Shown here: one piece after another, positions 7,367-15,637 of the stretch
Position numbering within the stretch: position 1 is the stretch's first letter
Layout: each line of letters opens with the position of its first letter
From: Gemmataceae bacterium
GTDB lineage: Bacteria; Planctomycetota; Planctomycetia; Gemmatales; Gemmataceae
NCBI GenBank assembly: GCA_003136315.1
Contig: PLDW01000107.1
Location: 6,141-41,536 of the forward strand
Direction: 5' to 3'
Length of the DNA stretch: 35,396 bases
Notes under the pieces: generated by a model
Told to the model about the DNA's origin: nothing
The model's input: only the letters and a program-made list of their open reading frames with translations
The model's database searches: none
Translations under genes and position numbers: made by a program

Positions 7367-9114
7367 ATGCCAAGAGTTTTTATTAGTTATCGCCAGACCA
7401 ATAACTCACAACGCAAGCGTGTTCGCGCCTTTGCTAAGCGTCTTCGCGATTGCGGTATCACTGTCATCCTAGATCAGTTCTACCTCGACGACCATTCCGG
7501 TGGGCCACCCGATGGCTGGCCGAAATGGAGTAGCGATCAAGCAATTTGCGCTGAGAAAGTCATCGTCATTGGTAGTGAATCATGGTTCCTTTGCTTCGAC
7601 GGCAAACAAAAGCCCGGCAATGGCCTCGGTGCTGCGTGTGAGGCTCACGAACTACGCCAACGCATCTACGATAATTCTGGTATGAATGAACATATTCGCG
7701 TTGTTCTATTCGACGATTCCGATGCTGCGCATATTTCATTTCATCTTAAGAGATTTCCTACTTCCGATATAAACTTGACTTCGCAAATATCGTCAGATGG
7801 CTTGAAGGCACGTCAACGGCTGAAGGAAAGCTCGGCGCCAGGCGTGTTGCTTCCATCCCGAACAATCTCCCCCGCCCCCAGCCTTTTTTTGGGCGGGATG
7901 CCGAACTCAAGAAGATCGCCGACGCTCTCACCCCGGACTCACGTGGCTGGGGTGCGATCATTGATGGCCCCGGCGGGATCGGCAAGACCGCGCTTGCCAT
8001 TCGAGCTGCCGAACTGCTTCCCTCAGGCCGATTTCGCCGCATCATTTTTCTCTCCTCGAAGGATCGCGAATTGACAGCCGATGGGCGGCGGGCGCTGGGG
8101 CACTTTGGGCTGCCAAATTACCTGGAGATGCTCAATGCTATTGCCCGGGAGTTGGGAAAGCCGGAGATAGCGAAATCCCCGGAAATCGAGCGATCGGAGG
8201 CGATTCTGCGTGCGATTCGTGACCTCGATGTCCTGCTCGTGCTCGATAATCTTGAGACCCTCCAAGAAAGCGACCGCGATCAGCTTTTTGCCTTCCTCAA
8301 TCGCCTTCCGAGCGGCTGTAGTGCGATTGTCACCAGCCGGCGCCGCGCAGAAACCAGCGCCATTGCCGTGCGTCTCGACAAGCTCGAATGGCCCGCGGCA
8401 CGCGACCTCTTCGCTGTTCTCGAAAAGGACAATGACCGGCTCGCTCGGACCACAGAACCGGACCGACGAGCACTTTACGAAGAAACTGGAGGCAATCCGT
8501 TGTTGATGCGCTGGGTTGCTGGCCAGCTCGGTCTTGGACGTTGCAAGACAATCATAGCTGCGCTCGCATTTCTTCGTAGCGCACCGCCAGGCAACAACCC
8601 ACTAGAATTTATTTTCGGTGACTTGCTCGACACTTTTACAACCAATGAAACCAAGGTTCTTTCCGCTCTCACCTATTCCACCTCGATGATGTCTGTGATG
8701 TTCATCGCTGATCTGGCCGGCCTCAACGAAGCCGCGGCGCAAGGGGCACTGAGCGATCTCTCCAGCCGCGCGATCGTGCTACCCGACCAAGAGGACCTCC
8801 ACTTCGCTCTTGTGCCGATGGTCGCCGACTTCCTACGCAGACACCGGCCAGAAGTCGTGCGCGAAATTGGCGACCGGTTAGAGAGTCGCGCTTATACGAT
8901 CATCATTGAGAACGGATATGACAGGCACGACCGCTTTCCAGTACTCGACGCCGCCTGGCCCACTATTGCACATGCCCTACCACTCTTCCTCTCAGGGCCA
9001 AAGGATCGACTTCAAACCGTGTGTGATGCGATTTACCAATTCCTCAAGTGCAGGGGGCACTTAGATGAGTTGCTATTGCTAAACCAACAGGCGGAAGGGG
9101 TACTCTGGCATTAA
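7367..9114 (+). pseudogene. Frameshifted SEFIR-NB-ARC (STAND) signalling protein
   Basis: The first part, from the ATG at 7367 (CCAGGAG 6 bases upstream), encodes a SEFIR domain: PRVFISYRQ, then ILDQFYLDDHSGGPPDGWPKW (about 34-54) and CAEKVIVIGSESW. Around 7750-7790 coding shifts by -1: YKLDFANIVRWLEG and everything after lie in another frame. That part is an NB-ARC ATPase with the presumed domain entry PQPFFGRDAEL, P-loop GPGGIGKTALA (bases 7966-7989 and on), Walker B LLVLDNLE (about 8236), sensor IVTSRRR and GGNPLL. It stops at EGVLWH (9114), without the C-terminal TPR or similar sensor repeats usual in this family. Known relatives act as innate-immune, often anti-phage, STAND proteins. No slippery heptamer was found, so an inactivating mutation or an assembly error is likelier than programmed frameshifting. 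Confidence 0.85.
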
Positions 9115-9285
9115 ATCGGTTTGTTACCATCTATTTGTCGTCCTAGTTGATATTACCAATTAAACAAACAATAATGTAGTACGAAAGTGACAAATATCGC
9201 GAAGGGTAACACTTCCCCTTGCGCTCCGTCCGAAATAAGGGTACATAAAGGACGTGATGCACTCCAGTTGCGGAAAATGGTGATC
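9115..9285. other. AT-richer spacer after the STAND gene
   Basis: Just past the stop the sequence becomes AT-rich (TTAAACAAACAATAATG) and I recognise no continuation of the STAND gene in any frame. No terminator with a T-run is seen. The sharp loss of coding character supports truncation of the gene's 3' part. Confidence 0.4.
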
Positions 9286-9490
9286 CGCGCTCGATGCGAC
9301 CACGTCTCCCCTGATTCCAACGCTCCGGGTGGAAATCGGTCTTCCTCTGCCATACGGAGTGGGACAATGCTCGTGGAAGACGACTGCCGGATCGCCGATC
9401 ACGCCTCCGCGTCGGTCAGGCCACAAGACGGAGTAGGGGAAAGTGCGAGATGGGGACCGAACGGCAAGAGAGGTTGCCGCGTCGAGCGAG
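9286..9490 (-). repeat. MITE-like repeat family B, copy 1
   Basis: About 205 bp, in reverse orientation relative to copy 2 at 15397-15603. One end is CGCGTCGAGCGAG (9478-9490), an exact match to the family terminal core; the other (9286-9298, CGCGCTCGATGCG) is its complement with two mismatches. Interior landmarks shared with copies 2 and 3, read on the minus strand, include CTTGTGGCCTGACCG, GTGATCGGCGATCCGGCAG and AGAGGAAGACCG. It has no transposase. Confidence 0.7.
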
Positions 9491-9736
9491 AAGTCTCGAA
9501 AATCCCTGTGATTCCCGAGTGAAAGCAGATAGGTCGTTTGTCTCACCTCGAAGAGGTTGAACGGAACTTCTTCGAGGTCAACATAACCGACCTTGTCGTC
9601 TTCACAGAAGAAATGCGGGTGATGTTCTCGTGATTCAGACGCACGTGAGAGGTCACACCGGTATCAACCACCGACCGCCGTGCCCCTCCCGTGTCGACCA
9701 AATGGCGGTGGGGGTCGACTCCCGCGGCTGTGTGCG
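9491..9736 (-). other. Spacer with a possible gene remnant
   Basis: On the minus strand, about 9655 down to 9500, one frame reads HPHFFCEDDKVGYVDLEEVP, then NLFEVRQTTYLLSLGNH. It looks like real protein but has no start, no ribosome binding site and no family match I can name. It runs straight into repeat family B copy 1. It could be the tail of a gene broken by that insertion. The rest of the spacer shows nothing. Confidence 0.25.
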
Positions 9737-12586
9737 TCATGCAGCTGTTCGCACAGCATGGTCAAACTTCACCACCCGCGGTTTCCGGGTCCGCTTGGTT
9801 GCGACCTTCAACCGTCGCTCATCGAGCAACCGCAACAGGGCCGGCAGCCAAATCAGCGCAGCCACCATACAGAAAGTGACCCCCAGGGTGAGAGCCAACC
9901 CGAGACTTGCCATCCCCCGGTGACGGGCGATCATCATCGTCCCAAAGCCGAGGACAGTTGTGAGCGCTGCGACCAGCACTCCCCGACCAGTAGCGGACCC
10001 AAGCTGATACGCGGTCCGCCCCCGCCAGTGGCGGTAGTCGTGCAGGACATGGACTCCGTTATCGACTCCGACTCCGACAATCAGCGGCAGCGCAATCATG
10101 TTGGCCGGGTTCAGCCAGACACCGCACAACCCCATCACTCCCAGCGTCAGCACCACCCCCACACCTAGCGGGAACAGCACCAACATCAGATCAGCCACCC
10201 GGCGGAAGTCCAGCAGTAAGACAACCACGATGGCGGCCAGGGCGTAGGCTCCGGCCCACTCGAAGCCAATCTTCATCTGGGCCAATCCCTCTCGGGTGCG
10301 GAACGCTTTCCCGGTCGCCTGCGGGTCGGCGCCTTCGGCGGCGATCGTGAACCGCTGAAGGGCCGGATAGTCCCACAGACTCTCCCGGGCGAACGCACGG
10401 ACCAGGAACTCGCCGTTTGCACCGACGTAACGCTCCCGCAACTCCACCGGGAGATCGGTGAGGGTGATGGGGGTCGGGTGAGAGACAGCCTTCAGACGGT
10501 GAAGGTCGGCCGCAAGGTCCGCCGCCAATCGGCGGTCGAACGCCTGGAGTCGACTCGCCAACGCAGCATGTGGAACGGCATCCAGTGCGCGGAGCAACAC
10601 GGCCACGGCGTTGCCCAACTCGGTATCACTTCCGGCTCGGTCCCGAACGGTCGCAGCGAGTTCACGAACTCGATCCGGGGACGATCCAAAGGCGGCCGGG
10701 AGTTTGTCCGCCGGGAGGAGGTTGGCAAGTCGATCATGGATGGCTCGCACGATGGGAAGCTTGGCCTCCTGATCGGCTGGCACGAGTGAGGCCACCTCGA
10801 CCACCCGACTGACATCATGGAGGGCTTCGTACCGGGTCCGCAGAGCGAGGGCTTCTTCGCGGGTGCTGGCGATACTCATCGCGTCCCAGGTCATCCCCGC
10901 GGACCGTTCGATGAGCTTGTGTTCCCATGCGACAGAGTCGAGGCCGCGGGCTTGGAGGTGGAGCAGGTTGTGGTCGTATCCCAGTCGCGCTGCGAACCCC
11001 CCACACCCGATGAGCAAGACGAGCCCGATTGCGAGAACCGTTCGCGGTCGACTCGCCAGCCCCGGGAGCCATGCCGCCGGGGGGGCTGGGAACGGAAGGA
11101 TGTGGTGCCCCTCTTCTTCCGAGACAGACGGGTCTGGATTGATGGGAGCGGCCTTTGCCGCTCCTGCCCTGATCGCTCGTCGTGCGGCTCGCTGCTCCCG
11201 GATCCGCTCCACGATCAAGAGCGTCGCCGGCATGAGAGTCAGGCAACTGGCCGCGCAGAAAAGCACACCGGAACCGGCAATCCAGCCGAGTTCCGCCACC
11301 GCCTTGAAGTCCACAAGCATCGTTGCGAAGAAGGCCAGGGCGGTCGTCAGGGACGCTGTCACAATGCTGGGTCCGGCGTGCGTGGCGGCATGCCGCATTG
11401 CACTTTCGATGGACTTGCCGGCCTTCCGGCCCTCGTCGTACTGGGCCACCCACAGCACCCCGTAATCCCCCATCCCGATCAGCATGACTGCGAACGCCAT
11501 CGACAGAATATTCAGGTGCCCGACCGTGAGCGTCGCCCAGCCGAGTGCCCAGTACAGCCCAGTGAGGAGTGACGCGACTGTGAGCAGTGGAAATCGGAAC
11601 CCGCGGTAGACGGCAAGATACAGGATCACCAAACCGACCAGGGCCAGCCCGAACGCATTATCCGAGTCAATATCGGACTGAACCATCTCGTCGGTCTCAA
11701 GCACCGGAAGTCCGGTCAGCCCGAGTTGGAGATCCGGGAACTGAAGCCCAACCTCGGTCAGGATCGCCCGCATGGCATCGCTCGCCTCGCGCACGGGGGT
11801 GAACGACTCGGTCTCTTTCTTCGGCCGACAGACAAGAATTGCCAGGCTCCCATCCGGAGTGAAGAGATCCTGTGGCTCGGTGAGTTGTTGTTCTCCCCCA
11901 CGGTCGGCCGTCCGTGGCCCGGCGACGGCCCACGGGTTGCGATACCCGGCCGGATCGCGGACCGTATTGGCGGCCGAGCGGGCGACCGCGGGAAGTTGGA
12001 CGAGCAGGTCCGAGTCAGCCGGGTTCACCCCGCGGCCAGCGGCCCGCGATTCCAGCGTCGTGGCGGCAGTCCCGAGTAGCGACTGGAGGTTCAACCGTTG
12101 CCAGGCGAGTGGAGCGAGTTTACCGAGGAGTGCTTCCATACGGTCCACCCGGCCACGGATTCCTTCGATCTGGTCGGCTGGGAGAAACAGCAGCGCCCGA
12201 TCATGGAGGCCGCGCAGGTCGGCCCGGTGGAACACTCTGTCGAACAGGTCCGGGCGCTGTTTCACTCGCTCGGCCACCGCAGTCACGGCGGCAATCATCC
12301 GTGCCCGGTCCGCTCCTTCAACGACAACTGTCATGTCGTCGTCGTCCCCGAACGCATCCAGATACTTCTGCCAACGTTTCTGACACTCTTTTTCCGCACT
12401 CAGCAAGTCGTTCCGCTGAGTGTGGTTTTTGAGCCGGGTCTGGCCGTAGGCCGACGCAGCGACCAGCCCAAGGCAGGCCGCGATGACCAACCACGGGTGG
12501 CGCATGACCCACCCGACGAACGCGACCACGCTCCGCGTCAGGCGGTCGTGATGGTGGTCGGACGGAGATGGGGAAACCGAGGCCAT
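9737..12586 (-). CDS. MMPL/RND-superfamily transporter (HpnN-like)
   Basis: The 949-residue membrane protein has the duplicated RND layout: an N-terminal helix (about 30-48, HPWLVIAACLGLVAASAYG), a large exoplasmic loop, a first block of helices (roughly 310-460) with LIGMGDYGVLWVAQYDEG, a second loop, and a second block (775-920) with GVGVDNGVHVLHDYRHW, whose Asp842 sits where MMPL proteins carry the proton-relay Asp. The arrangement resembles the hopanoid-associated RND transporter HpnN and other lipid exporters; the cargo is not visible from sequence. No hopanoid biosynthesis gene is nearby. The frame is open to 12817, but the ATG at 12586 has GAAGGA 6 bases upstream and starts a typical short cytoplasmic tail with a His cluster. 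A terminator-like hairpin on the same strand lies about 220 bases upstream. Confidence 0.9.
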   Translation of the reverse strand: MASVSPSPSDHHHDRLTRSVVAFVGWVMRHPWLVIAACLGLVAASAYGQTRLKNHTQRNDLLSAEKECQKRWQKYLDAFGDDDDMTVVVEGADRARMIAAVTAVAERVKQRPDLFDRVFHRADLRGLHDRALLFLPADQIEGIRGRVDRMEALLGKLAPLAWQRLNLQSLLGTAATTLESRAAGRGVNPADSDLLVQLPAVARSAANTVRDPAGYRNPWAVAGPRTADRGGEQQLTEPQDLFTPDGSLAILVCRPKKETESFTPVREASDAMRAILTEVGLQFPDLQLGLTGLPVLETDEMVQSDIDSDNAFGLALVGLVILYLAVYRGFRFPLLTVASLLTGLYWALGWATLTVGHLNILSMAFAVMLIGMGDYGVLWVAQYDEGRKAGKSIESAMRHAATHAGPSIVTASLTTALAFFATMLVDFKAVAELGWIAGSGVLFCAASCLTLMPATLLIVERIREQRAARRAIRAGAAKAAPINPDPSVSEEEGHHILPFPAPPAAWLPGLASRPRTVLAIGLVLLIGCGGFAARLGYDHNLLHLQARGLDSVAWEHKLIERSAGMTWDAMSIASTREEALALRTRYEALHDVSRVVEVASLVPADQEAKLPIVRAIHDRLANLLPADKLPAAFGSSPDRVRELAATVRDRAGSDTELGNAVAVLLRALDAVPHAALASRLQAFDRRLAADLAADLHRLKAVSHPTPITLTDLPVELRERYVGANGEFLVRAFARESLWDYPALQRFTIAAEGADPQATGKAFRTREGLAQMKIGFEWAGAYALAAIVVVLLLDFRRVADLMLVLFPLGVGVVLTLGVMGLCGVWLNPANMIALPLIVGVGVDNGVHVLHDYRHWRGRTAYQLGSATGRGVLVAALTTVLGFGTMMIARHRGMASLGLALTLGVTFCMVAALIWLPALLRLLDERRLKVATKRTRKPRVVKFDHAVRTAA

Positions 12587-12806
12587 CGGTGGTCCTTCAC
12601 CGGGGAACTGGCAGGCAGGGTCCGGAGGTATAGGAGAATGGCAGAAGAGGCACAAGCCCAACGGGCCGGCAGGCAAAATCGCTCGTGGTTCCGATCCCAA
12701 GTTTCCAGTGGAGTGCGAGGCATGCCCAGGTCGGTAACTGGAAATCGACTGCGGTCCGCGGACGGCATCATTTGAATGGGATGTGCCGGAAGGAGATTGG
12801 GAAAGG

Positions 12807-12849
12807 AAAAACCCCACCGCTCCTCCGCTTTCGCGTCAGAACGGTGGGG
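12807..12849 (-). terminator. Strong leftward intrinsic terminator upstream of the MMPL gene
   Basis: Read on the minus strand, CCCCACCG pairs with CGGTGGGG; inside it, four more pairs with wobbles and an inner CGC-GAAA-GCG tetraloop hairpin extend the stem, and TTTTT follows directly. On the plus strand there is no T-run, so it acts leftward. No leftward gene ends here. It must therefore end a short transcript (candidate small RNA) or attenuate transcription into the MMPL gene. Confidence 0.75.
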
Positions 12850-12878
12850 CCGGAACAGAGAAGAGGCCAGATTGAGAG

Positions 12879-12910
12879 GATATAGTGACGGCCGCTGAGG
12901 CTGCTGTCAA
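12879..12910 (-). promoter_or_regulatory. Candidate leftward promoter before the terminator
   Basis: On the minus strand TTGACA (12910-12905) is followed after 17 bases by CACTAT, or after 20 bases by TATATC. The -35 is perfect, the -10 weak. Transcription from here would reach the 12807-12849 terminator after only about 65-70 nucleotides. Confidence 0.35.
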
Positions 12911-13056
12911 CGCCATTTTTTGGAAACTGGGGAAGCCGGGAAACCCCTCTTGCCACGACTTCCACATCCCCTGTAAACTCCCCCGACCCCTCGATCCGGC
13001 TTCACCGGAAATGCCGGGCATGATGCCCAGCGAGGGTCCAAGGAGGGACCACCCGC

Positions 13057-13833
13057 ATGGCCACACGTAAAGACACGACACCACTGCCGACTCGCCCGCT
13101 CATAGGCATCAACACCGACTATTTGGCCCCCAAGAATGCCACTCCGTACGCCCGACTGAACGCGGGGTACATCGATGCGATCCTCGCAGCCGGTGGCCTC
13201 CCACTCGTCATCCCCCCCGTTCGGAAGGACAACCTCGTCGAGATCGATGCCCTGCTCGAACTGGTTGCCGGCATCATCCTGACCGGCGGCCAGGACATGG
13301 ATCCGCGACGAAACGGGCAGGCGATGACCGCCGCGGTCCAGCCGATGGCGGCTCGCCGGGAGGATGCCGACCGCCATCTGCTCGCGCGAATCTTCGAGCG
13401 AAAGACGCCTGTCCTGGGAATCGGGCTCGGGATGCAACAACTGAACGTGTTCGCTGGCGGAATCCTCCACCTCCACCTGCCGACCGACAACCCCAAAGCG
13501 ATGCCACACTTCGACCAGACCGGGGCTCCCCACCGGCACATGGTGCTGATCGAGCCGAACACCCGACTCGATGAAATCTACGGGACGGCCGAACTGCGTG
13601 TGAACAGTACCCACCACCAAGCGGTGAGCCAACTCGGGAAGAAAATGCGGGTCACAGCCAAAGCCCCGGACGGGGTGATCGAAGCGATCGAATCGACCGA
13701 TCCGAACTGGTTCTGCATCGGGGTCCAGTGGCACCCGGAAGCCGATACCGCCAGCGCTCTGGACATGCAGATCTTCGAGTGCTTTGTCCAGGCTGCTGTC
13801 CGCAACGCGGATGGTGTGCTGGCCGCCGCTTGA
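13057..13833 (+). CDS. Class I glutamine-amidotransferase-fold protein (peptidase C26/PuuD-like) lacking the nucleophile Cys
   Basis: The 258-residue protein matches the gamma-glutamyl-GABA hydrolase family along its length: RPLIGINTDYL (13-23), GYIDAILAAGGLPLVIPP, GIILTGGQDMDPRR (72-85), and the C-terminal GVQWHPE (222-228), whose His226 and Glu228 are the expected catalytic dyad. The nucleophile elbow, normally GICRGxQ, reads GIGLGMQ (121-127): Gly123 replaces the Cys. The protein should therefore lack ordinary amidase activity; it may bind ligand or act as a regulator. The ATG at 13057 is preceded by AGGAGG (13041-13046), 10 bases away. A perfect 13-bp hairpin follows the stop. I place it in this family with high confidence; its function is unknown. 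Confidence 0.88.
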   Translation: MATRKDTTPLPTRPLIGINTDYLAPKNATPYARLNAGYIDAILAAGGLPLVIPPVRKDNLVEIDALLELVAGIILTGGQDMDPRRNGQAMTAAVQPMAARREDADRHLLARIFERKTPVLGIGLGMQQLNVFAGGILHLHLPTDNPKAMPHFDQTGAPHRHMVLIEPNTRLDEIYGTAELRVNSTHHQAVSQLGKKMRVTAKAPDGVIEAIESTDPNWFCIGVQWHPEADTASALDMQIFECFVQAAVRNADGVLAAA

Positions 13834-13838
13834 CAAAC

Positions 13839-13871
13839 CGAGGGGATCGGGAAGCTCACCCGATCCCCTCG
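13839..13871 (+). terminator. Terminator-like stem-loop after the C26-like gene
   Basis: CGAGGGGATCGGG (13839-13851) pairs perfectly with CCCGATCCCCTCG (13859-13871) around a 7-base loop, 6 bases after the stop. There is no T-run, so it may stabilise the transcript end or need Rho rather than act alone. Confidence 0.5.
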
Positions 13872-13975
13872 CGTCGCCCGTATCCATCGTCTGACCAGTC
13901 GACCTCATCGTCCCATCCACGAACCCATGCTTGGTGTCGCATCGACGAAAAGACGATTAGACGTAAATATGGGAG

Positions 13976-14027
13976 GGCGAGGCTCCTGCCGAGCTGCACA
14001 ACTCTCACGCTCGGCAGGAGCCTCGCC
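13976..14027. repeat. Dispersed palindrome (REP-like hairpin)
   Basis: GGCGAGGCTCCTGCCGAGC (13976-13994) recurs as its exact reverse complement at 14009-14027 with a 14-base loop, a 19-bp perfect stem. From memory this motif is a very common intergenic repeat in planctomycetes and some Verrucomicrobia. There is no T-run on either strand. Confidence 0.7.
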
Positions 14028-14121
14028 ATCACGTTAGACCGATAATTGCTCCTGATAATAAGATAGCCCGACTGCGTTCGTGTACCAATCCCCAACATCT
14101 CCGCTAGCACCGGCAAAATTC

Positions 14122-15330
14122 ATGTTTTCCCGTATTCTCATCGGGCTGTCCGTCGGATCGGGAACGGAAGGCGTGGACGTGGCTGTGATCCGAGCCGACG
14201 GAGTCGGACTCAGTCTGGCCCTGACCACCGGGCGAACGGCCCGGGTCATTTTCCCCCCCTCTGTCCGCGACATGCTACGGCCAGGGGCTGGGTCCGGGCT
14301 CGTAGGTGCAGGGCTGCCCGAACTGGTCAGGAACATTGCGGATACAGCCGTCCACGCGGTACGAACTGCGATCGTCCAGGGGGGCATGTCGGCACGGGAT
14401 GTCTTCACTGTGGGGTTGATCGAACCGGCCCGCAGTGGCGACATCTGGGTTCCGTGGCAGGAGGTCGTCGACCGAGTCGCCGAACAGACCGGGCTGAGCG
14501 TTTTCCACGGATTCCGGGGGCGTGATCGGGCGGCTGGCGGAACCGGACGTCCGATCACGGCTTCAGCCGAGTACTTACTCTTCCGCCACCCGTCGGAAGA
14601 TCGGCTCGTCATCCATCTCGGATCGGCCACAAGTGTCATTCTGATACCGGCCGGAGCGAATGTCTCCGCGACCATCGGGTTTGAGCCCGGTCCTGGGAAT
14701 CAGCTTCTCGACGCTTTGGTCTACCACGGCACTCGGGGACGAGAGGGAACCGATCCGGGCGGGAAGAAAGCCGTCCAGGGGTGTTGCCTGGACCCCCTGT
14801 TGGCCCGCTGGCTCGAACACCCGCACGTCACCCGGAAGCCCCCGAAAGCCGTTCACCCGGATGCGTTTGGGAGGGCCTTCCTGCTGGCGGCGTTCGACAC
14901 CGCTCGACAACTCGGGGCCGGACTCCCGGACCTGCTCTGTACAGCCACCCACCTGATCGCCCGGGCGGCCGGGGAGGGGTGCCGGGCGTGGCTACCTGCC
15001 GCGAACGTGACCAGACGTGTCTTTCTGACTGGTGGTGGGGTGCGGAACGGTTTCCTGTGGCAGTTGATGGGCCAGCAGTTCAACGAGTTTCCACTCGCTC
15101 GCTCGGACGACGCGGGTGTGCCAGCGCTGGGCCGCAGCGCTGCCGCGGCGGCTGTATTGGCTGCGCTGACCTGCGACGGGGTGGCAGGGAACCTCCCGGT
15201 CCTGACCGGGGCGGCGGGTGGTCGGTTGCTCGGTCACGTTGTCCCAGGCGATGGGCGGAACTGGGCGCGGTGCGCCGCCTGGATCGCCGACCAGACCGGG
15301 GACTACCCGCGTGTGAATCGGGCCGCGTGA
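14122..15330 (+). CDS. Anhydro-N-acetylmuramic acid kinase (AnmK)-like protein with altered motifs
   Basis: The 402-residue protein follows the AnmK plan: an N-terminal phosphate loop (IGLSVGSGTEGVD, 7-19, for the canonical GLMSGTSxDGxD), the central FRGRDRAAGGTGRPI (131-145), the segment before GFEPGPGNQLLDAL (186-199, for GFDTGPGNxLxD), and a C-terminal nucleotide motif LTGGGVRNGFLWQL. AnmK phosphorylates and opens 1,6-anhydro-MurNAc during peptidoglycan recycling. Several signature residues are changed: the FDTGP Asp is Glu188 and NxGGIAN is HLGSATS. So it may have weak, different or no kinase activity. The ATG at 14122 opens directly into the phosphate loop; there is no clear ribosome binding site. 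A GTG at 14080 would add 14 unconserved residues. Transcribed in the same direction as the C26-like gene but separated by two hairpins. Confidence 0.78.
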   Translation: MFSRILIGLSVGSGTEGVDVAVIRADGVGLSLALTTGRTARVIFPPSVRDMLRPGAGSGLVGAGLPELVRNIADTAVHAVRTAIVQGGMSARDVFTVGLIEPARSGDIWVPWQEVVDRVAEQTGLSVFHGFRGRDRAAGGTGRPITASAEYLLFRHPSEDRLVIHLGSATSVILIPAGANVSATIGFEPGPGNQLLDALVYHGTRGREGTDPGGKKAVQGCCLDPLLARWLEHPHVTRKPPKAVHPDAFGRAFLLAAFDTARQLGAGLPDLLCTATHLIARAAGEGCRAWLPAANVTRRVFLTGGGVRNGFLWQLMGQQFNEFPLARSDDAGVPALGRSAAAAAVLAALTCDGVAGNLPVLTGAAGGRLLGHVVPGDGRNWARCAAWIADQTGDYPRVNRAA

Positions 15331-15396
15331 TGCCGTCGGTCAGAAGACATGGCCCGTAGAAGACGCAGACTTCGACGCAGATAAAATCTGAGTCTT

Positions 15397-15603
15397 CTCG
15401 CTCGACGCGGCAGCATTTCCCGCAGTTCGGTCCCCCATTTCCTGCTTTCGCATGCTCCGCCTTGTGGCCTCACCGGAGCGGTGGCGTGATCGGCGATCCG
15501 GCAGACGTCGTCTTGGACGGACTGGCCCACCCCGCGAAGCGGAGGAAGACCGGTTGCCACCCGGAGAGTGGGAACCCGGGGAGAGGTGGTCGCGTCGAGC
15601 GAG
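15397..15603 (+). mobile_element. MITE-like repeat family B, copy 2 (most complete)
   Basis: A 207-bp element bounded by CTCGCTCGACGCG (15397-15409) and its exact reverse complement (15591-15603). The inverted repeats continue outward with mismatches for another 10-15 bases (AAAA..TC/TAGAC..). Interior landmarks (CCTTGTGGCCTCACC, GTGATCGGCGATCCGGCAGAC, GCGGAGGAAGACCGG) recur at 9286-9490 and 19670-19835. There is no transposase frame; probably mobilised in trans by an unidentified enzyme. Confidence 0.72.
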
Positions 15604-15637
15604 GAGTGTCTAGTTTTTAGGGCAATTTGGCGCGAGT

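Noticed and set aside
7740..7800. Programmed -1 frameshifting in the SEFIR-NB-ARC gene
   Set aside because: No X-XXY-YYZ slippery heptamer or following stem-loop was found where the frames meet, and the gene is also truncated at its end.
12907..13920. 337-codon minus-strand frame
   Set aside because: Antisense of the C26-like gene with no motif; it would also cross the 13839-13871 hairpin.
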